DNA of 10,166 bases from Spirochaetaceae bacterium (GTDB lineage Bacteria; Spirochaetota; Spirochaetia; CADAEX01). A program made the translations under genes and the position numbers. Location of the stretch: contig WRFK01000042.1 of assembly GCA_009778835.1 (NCBI GenBank), forward strand, positions 1 to 10,166, given 5' to 3'. Below are positions 7,414 through 10,166 of the stretch, piece after piece; position 1 is the first letter of the stretch, and every line of letters starts with the position of its first letter. The notes beneath the pieces were generated by a model. That model made no database searches. It worked only from the letters and a program-made list of their open reading frames with translations, and had not been told where the DNA came from.

Positions 7414-7442
7414 ATAATATTCTTTGCAAAACCAAATGTCAA
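7414..7442 (-). promoter_or_regulatory. Near-consensus sigma70 promoter for the AAA_14/DUF4143 gene
   Basis: On the minus strand a perfect -35 TTGACA (7437-7442), a 17-bp spacer and -10 TATTAT (7414-7419) give one mismatch in twelve. Expected transcription start is about 7407, leaving a leader of only about 12 bases that is almost entirely ribosome binding site. This is the best promoter in the window. Confidence 0.75.
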
Positions 7443-7451
7443 GGGCAATCT

Positions 7452-7465
7452 TACATAGCTATGTA
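7452..7465. promoter_or_regulatory. Perfect 14-bp palindrome, putative operator
   Basis: TACATAGCTATGTA is a perfect palindrome. It ends 9 bp upstream of the -35 of the proximal ATPase promoter and covers roughly +4 to +18 of the distal promoter candidate. That position suits a dimeric regulator repressing the distal promoter or activating the proximal one. No regulator gene is adjacent, so the binder is unknown. Confidence 0.45.
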
Positions 7466-7476
7466 CAATTAGCATA

Positions 7477-7505
7477 AGGATAAAATAGTTTAAAAAAGGT
7501 GTCAA
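7477..7505 (-). promoter_or_regulatory. Second, distal promoter candidate for the AAA_14/DUF4143 gene
   Basis: On the minus strand -35 TTGACA (7500-7505), a 17-bp spacer and -10 TATCCT (7477-7482, 4 of 6 matches). A perfect -35 with ideal spacing makes it credible as an upstream tandem promoter, weaker than the one at 7414-7442. Confidence 0.4.
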
Positions 7506-7587
7506 AGTAATAGAAAGGTATTTGATTTCGGTATAATCATAAAATGATGAACAATCTTACAGGATATCCCGGATGGCGGTATGGAAC

Positions 7588-7622
7588 AAAAATAAAACTG
7601 ATCTGCCATGCAGACCAGTTTT
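7588..7622 (-). terminator. Intrinsic terminator downstream of rbgA
   Basis: On the minus strand a 13-bp stem (7610-7622 with 7594-7606, 3-base loop) is followed by UUUU inside the stem base, then A and UUUUU (7588-7592). Read as minus-strand RNA every pair forms, one being a G-U wobble; read as plus-strand RNA the same position is an A-C mismatch and the T tail is short. This points to the minus strand. It lies 80 bases past the rbgA stop and would separate that group from the ATPase gene. Confidence 0.8.
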
Positions 7623-7632
7623 GTCGGTCTGC
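7610..7632 (-). promoter_or_regulatory. Alternative hairpin competing with the rbgA terminator
   Basis: GCAGACC (7610-7616) and GGTCTGC (7626-7632) are perfect 7-bp inverted arms around a 9-base loop. The 7610-7616 arm is also the upstream arm of the terminator stem in the minus-strand RNA, so the two hairpins exclude each other. The competitor would be transcribed first, an anti-terminator geometry. No ligand domain is recognised, so this may be chance or repeat-derived. Confidence 0.35.
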
Positions 7633-7702
7633 CTCGCTCAATCATGTATGAGTAAACTCATCCACGACCCTCGCTCGTTGACCGATAAACCTATTCATAA
7701 AC

Positions 7703-8542
7703 CTACGGAGTATCCAAGCAAATCCCGCCGAGCTTGCCATCCCTTATCTCTGTCAGCAAAATGCGGGCAGTCTTATCGTTGTCTACTCTTCCACCAGACA
7801 CAAGGCAACCCCGCCTCTTGCCGACTGCTTCAAAAATTTCAAACGGGGAATTTTTTTCTATCTCTGCAGGAGCAATCCCATATCTTTCCGAAAGCCTTGC
7901 AGGATAAAGTTCTTTTAAAAGCTCTACTGCTTTGAGGGCAATATCATCCCTGTAAAGAATTGAGTCCTTTACGCTGCCGAGAATAGCAAGTTTTTCTCCA
8001 ACTACAGGGTCCTCGAATTTATGCCAAAGAACACCCGGAGTATCTGTGACCTGAATTTTATCCGATATATTTACTTTTCTTAGCTCTCTTGTTACGCCTG
8101 GAGTATTTCTGACATCCTGTTTTCTTTTTCCTGCAAGGCTGTTTAGGATCGCGGATTTTCCAACATTGGGGACGCCAATGATCATCACCCGTATCGCTCT
8201 TTTGGCAATCCATGCAGAATCTTTGCACAGCAGGCGGCACTTTTCTATTATGCCGGAAATATTGCTTCCAGAAGTTGCACAAACAGAAATCACTTCCCTT
8301 TTATCGTTATCTGCTTTAAAGTATTCAAACCACTTATCCAATACTGCTTTATCCGCAAGGTCTGCTTTGTTAAGAACAATAACAAGAGGCTTATGCTCTA
8401 TTAATTTTTCGATCATGGGATTTCTGCTTGAGTAAGGGATTCTTGCATCCAGTATTTCAAGAACAACATCTGCTTTTTTTACTTTTTCTTTTATCTCTCT
8501 TGTTGTTTTTGCCATGTGGCCTGGAAACCACTGAACACTCAT
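7703..8542 (-). CDS. rbgA: Ribosome biogenesis GTPase RbgA (YlqF)
   Basis: A 279-residue circularly permuted GTPase acting in the cytoplasm in late 50S subunit assembly. It opens with WFPGHMAKT (5-13), whose His9 matches the catalytic His of B. subtilis RbgA. The G motifs come in permuted order: G4 NKAD (58-61), G5-like CATSG (88-92), G1 GVPNVGKS (123-130), G2 in NTPGVTR (146-152), G3 DTPG (167-170). The C-terminal helical domain carries GGRVDNDKTARILLTEIRDG (250-269), the RNA-binding part of the family. Length is typical, and the protein ends soon after that block. The ATG has GGAG 5 bases upstream, located in the 15-bp gap after the permease gene, so the two are almost certainly co-transcribed. 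Two in-frame TAG codons, 12 bases apart, end the gene, and an intrinsic terminator follows 80 bases on. The assignment is secure. Confidence 0.96.
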   Translation of the reverse strand: MSVQWFPGHMAKTTREIKEKVKKADVVLEILDARIPYSSRNPMIEKLIEHKPLVIVLNKADLADKAVLDKWFEYFKADNDKREVISVCATSGSNISGIIEKCRLLCKDSAWIAKRAIRVMIIGVPNVGKSAILNSLAGKRKQDVRNTPGVTRELRKVNISDKIQVTDTPGVLWHKFEDPVVGEKLAILGSVKDSILYRDDIALKAVELLKELYPARLSERYGIAPAEIEKNSPFEIFEAVGKRRGCLVSGGRVDNDKTARILLTEIRDGKLGGICLDTP

Positions 8543-8557
8543 AAAAACTCCACAGGA

Positions 8558-9406
8558 TCAGGATAATTTAATACAGACAAGACCTGCTGTAACAAGAACT
8601 ATTCCTATAATTTTGCCAATAGTTGCTTTTTCTTTTAAAAATATAAATCCCAGAATAGAAGCAATAACTATAGAAAACTCTCTTAACGAAGATATGTATC
8701 CAACTTTTCCCATAGTAAAAGCAAAAAGGATCAGAAGATATGCGCTGATTGCTCCATACCCTATTATTGCGCAATATTTCCAGTTTTTCTTAAGAATTTC
8801 TTTTATTTGAGGCAAGCCGCCTTTTCTATAAACAAAAGGAGACATGATAGATAACGCTATCAAATCTTTAAAATTAAGATATACAATTGAATTTATATAT
8901 GAAACTCCCTGTTTATCATTTATAGAATAGATAATTATTGTAACACCCAATCCAAGCGCGTATATTATTGGCAGCAGGTCTGCTTTTAACAATTTCTTTT
9001 TTATGCTTATTGAAAGGATCCCTAAAAAAATACATGTTATCCCTGCTATACCAAAAGCAGAAAAATTTTCTCCCAGCAGAAAATAAGCTATAATTGCTGT
9101 GCCTGCAATTCCTGTACCGCGCGATATAGGGTAAACGCTTGAAATATCTCCATGTTTATATGCCAAATTAAGAAATAAATAATATACAACATGGGCAATG
9201 GCTGTTACCAATATAAATTTTAGACCGCGAAGATCAAATCCCTGTTTTGAAATAATGATCAAAGAAAATGGCAAAAGAGTAAGGATTGCCATCCACAAGC
9301 CCAGTAACGTGATTGGGAGATTTCCCGATACTTTCTTGCTTATAAAATTCCAAAAAGCATGGATAAAAGAAGAAAGAATAACAAGAGAAAAAACAGCTAT
9401 ATCCAT
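8558..9406 (-). CDS. EamA/DMT-superfamily permease
   Basis: A 282-residue polytopic membrane protein with about ten hydrophobic helices in two homologous halves, the drug/metabolite transporter layout. The first half carries SSVYPISRGTGI (89-100) and ends with the family's LGE turn (111-113); the second carries GYISSLREFSIVIASILGFIFLKEK-type sequence (236-260) with the matching KEK turn. Small polar loops and a Lys-rich middle linker (SIKKKLLKAD, 134-143) separate the halves. Substrate is unknown; relatives export amino acids, nucleosides or other metabolites. The start lacks a strong Shine-Dalgarno: AGG lies 6 bases before the ATG. It precedes rbgA by 15 bp, and the shared transcript looks likely, although nothing links a permease to ribosome assembly. 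Upstream lies the repeat-filled 252-bp gap after glnS. Family assignment is firm; function is not. Confidence 0.9.
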   Translation of the reverse strand: MDIAVFSLVILSSFIHAFWNFISKKVSGNLPITLLGLWMAILTLLPFSLIIISKQGFDLRGLKFILVTAIAHVVYYLFLNLAYKHGDISSVYPISRGTGIAGTAIIAYFLLGENFSAFGIAGITCIFLGILSISIKKKLLKADLLPIIYALGLGVTIIIYSINDKQGVSYINSIVYLNFKDLIALSIMSPFVYRKGGLPQIKEILKKNWKYCAIIGYGAISAYLLILFAFTMGKVGYISSLREFSIVIASILGFIFLKEKATIGKIIGIVLVTAGLVCIKLS

Positions 9407-9422
9407 TTAATACCTACTTAGT

Positions 9423-9438
9423 GAGCTGTTATAAGCTC
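9423..9438. repeat. Short inverted repeat upstream of the permease gene
   Basis: GAGCT, spacer GTTATA, AGCTC is a perfect 5-bp inverted repeat 17 bp upstream of the permease start. On the minus strand the spacer reads TATAAC, a fair -10, but no convincing -35 lies at the proper distance because the repeat block occupies that region. It may be a weak promoter/operator or simply a leader hairpin. Confidence 0.25.
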
Positions 9439-9444
9439 CTGCAT

Positions 9445-9532
9445 TGTCATCGCGAGGCGCCAACAGGCGCTGTGGCGATCCAGAAGTTATATGTGCTGGA
9501 TTGCTTCAAAGCTAAAGCTTTTCGCAATGACA
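9445..9532. repeat. Long inverted repeat with conserved ends and different hairpin cores
   Basis: Arm 1 (9445-9483) begins TGTCATCGCGA and ends GCGATCCAG. Arm 2 (9496-9532) is its reverse: CTGGATTGC at the start and TCGCAATGACA at the end. The outer 9-11 bases of each arm match with about one change, but the centres are unrelated and each folds by itself: GCGCC-aaca-GGCGC in arm 1, AAGCT-aa-AGCTT in arm 2. This resembles dispersed intergenic palindromes known from several bacterial genomes. It lies between glnS and the permease gene. Confidence 0.7.
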
Positions 9533-9574
9533 TATGTGCTGGTTTGCTTCAAGACTAAGGCTTTTCGCAATGCC
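9489..9574 (+). repeat. Two tandem copies of a 43-bp unit
   Basis: Units 9489-9531 and 9532-9574 are adjacent, of equal length, and match at 38 of 43 positions. Both start ATATGTGCTGG and end TTTTCGCAATG followed by AC or CC. Unit 1 includes arm 2 of the inverted repeat at 9445-9532. The changes include positions in the central hairpin, which is weaker in unit 2. Confidence 0.75.
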
Positions 9575-9625
9575 AGAAAGCGGCCCGGTACATTCGCAAT
9601 GACAGAAAGCAGCCCCCGGCACATC
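9565..9625 (+). repeat. Second pair of tandem units, about 30 bp each
   Basis: TCGCAATGCCAGAAAGCGG at 9565 and TCGCAATGACAGAAAGCAG at 9595 start two units of 30 and 31 bases, each ending in a CCGG-like turn and ACAT. They reuse the TCGCAATG end of the 43-bp unit and extend the array towards the glnS stop. They look like truncated copies of the same family. Confidence 0.55.
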
Positions 9626-9658
9626 GTCCCGACGAAACCCAGAATCCCCTCACCCGCC

Positions 9659-10166
9659 CTACATTTTAAAAGAATCTTTTAATGTAACACTCCTGTTAAA
9701 AACAGGTTTCTCTTTACTGCTCTCTTTGCTATCAAGACAGAAATAACCCTGCCTTAAAAATTGAAATCTTTCATCCGGAGTTATATCTGCAAGAGATGGT
9801 TCTGCCAAAGCAGAAGATAAAATTTCAAGAGAATCTTTATTCAAATTTTTTATAAAATCCCCATCTTCCTCGGGATCTTCTTTTAAAAACAGATTGTTAT
9901 ATAATCGCACTTCTATTTTTATTGCCTCTGAAGCTGATACCCAATGGGATGTCCCTTTTACTTTTCTTCCATCCTCGGTCCAGCCGCCTTTACTTTTAGG
10001 ATCATACTCGCAGATAACTTCAATAACATTTCCTGCTTCATCTTTTTTATAATCAACACATTTCACATAATAAGCATGTTTGAGCCTTATCTCGCCTCCA
10101 GGAGAAAGCCTGAAATATTTTTTTGGAGGATCCACCATAAAATCTTCTTTTTCAATATAAATATGT
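9659..10166 (-). CDS. glnS: Glutaminyl-tRNA synthetase, C-terminal part, cut by the window edge
   Basis: The minus-strand frame stays open to the right edge, adding IEKEDF before the Met at 10138, so the gene continues outside the window. This is the C-terminal beta-barrel, anticodon-binding part of a bacterial class I GlnRS, which charges tRNA-Gln with glutamine in the cytoplasm. Compared with the recalled E. coli protein, matches include EDFMVDPPKKYFRLSPG, IRLKHAYYVKC, DGRKVKGTSHWVSASEA, VRLYNNLF, EPSLAD, FQFLRQGYFCLDSK and KPVFNRSVTLKDS. The catalytic HIGH and KMSKR motifs would lie to the right and are not visible. The protein ends FKM with a TAG stop (9659-9661), close to the usual family end. 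Having GlnRS suggests direct Gln-tRNA formation, though a GatCAB route cannot be excluded. No terminator is seen; the downstream gap is filled with repeats, so read-through to the permease gene is possible. Confidence 0.95.
   Translation of the reverse strand, partial: HIYIEKEDFMVDPPKKYFRLSPGGEIRLKHAYYVKCVDYKKDEAGNVIEVICEYDPKSKGGWTEDGRKVKGTSHWVSASEAIKIEVRLYNNLFLKEDPEEDGDFIKNLNKDSLEILSSALAEPSLADITPDERFQFLRQGYFCLDSKESSKEKPVFNRSVTLKDSFKM

Larger units (their letters stand above)
7396..7702. other. Intergenic region of 307 bp: promoters, palindrome, terminator, structured 3' RNA
   Basis: No gene is credible here. From left to right it holds the ATPase ribosome binding site and proximal promoter, the 14-bp palindrome, the distal promoter candidate, an AT-rich stretch (7506-7587) with nothing clear, the rbgA terminator (7588-7622), and a repetitive, foldable stretch (7623-7702). 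The last has CCTCGCTC twice (7632-7639, 7669-7676), ATGAGT/ACTCAT (7648-7653, 7656-7661), closing arms TCGGTC/GACCGA (7624-7629, 7680-7685), and the 9-base direct repeat ATAAACCTA (7685-7693, 7697-7705), which overlaps the rbgA stop. Confidence 0.6.

Noticed and set aside
7532..7537. Plus-strand TATAAT
   Set aside because: No -35 at 16-18 bp and no plus-strand gene downstream; probably chance in AT-rich sequence.
7573..7935. Plus-strand 120-codon open frame
   Set aside because: It overlaps the rbgA terminator and the end of rbgA on the opposite strand; composition and peptide show no domain.
9445..9625. Possible CRISPR array
   Set aside because: Units are directly adjacent with no unique spacers, copies diverge, and there are no cas genes nearby.
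9491..9682. Plus-strand 63-codon open frame
   Set aside because: It reads through the tandem repeat array and into the end of glnS on the other strand; its peptide simply mirrors the repeat unit and it has no family match or ribosome binding site.

Overview
The window comes from a bacterial chromosome of moderate, AT-leaning composition. A lipoprotein-anchored binding protein with a relaxed lipobox, a GlnRS and many short palindromic intergenic repeats suggest a diderm bacterium. By eye, the kinase and lipoprotein types resemble those of spirochaetes or Elusimicrobia-like lineages. The phylum cannot be fixed from this sequence alone, and that guess has low confidence. No rRNA, tRNA, CRISPR array, transposase or phage gene was seen.

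Layout, left to right. (1) 1-1050, plus strand: the C-terminal part of a DUF58 / von Willebrand A-like protein whose start lies outside the window. (2) 1051-1137: a convergent junction holding a hairpin and decayed repeat sequence. (3) 1138-5954, minus strand, transcribed right to left: a YtfQ-like sugar-binding lipoprotein, then a 993-residue 7TM hybrid histidine kinase with two receiver domains, then a membrane-anchored flavodoxin. No ABC permease or ATPase gene lies beside the binding protein, so it may present ligand to the kinase rather than feed a transporter. (4) 6142-7395, minus strand: an AAA_14/DUF4143 ATPase with its own near-consensus promoter, a second possible promoter and a perfect 14-bp palindrome between them. 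(5) 7396-7702: a regulatory gap with those promoters and a strong intrinsic terminator. (6) 7703-10166, minus strand: the end of glnS, an EamA/DMT-type permease and the ribosome-assembly GTPase rbgA. The last two are 15 bp apart and the group ends at the terminator near 7600.

How the genes may work together. The likely order of events in the left module is ligand capture by the lipoprotein, signalling through the 7TM kinase, and phosphotransfer to its receiver domains. No HPt protein or DNA-binding output regulator is encoded here, so the relay must continue elsewhere. The right-hand block is mostly housekeeping (tRNA charging and 50S assembly) with a permease between. The gap between glnS and the permease gene carries a stack of repeats with conserved ends and differing hairpin cores, probably a dispersed repeat family of this genome.
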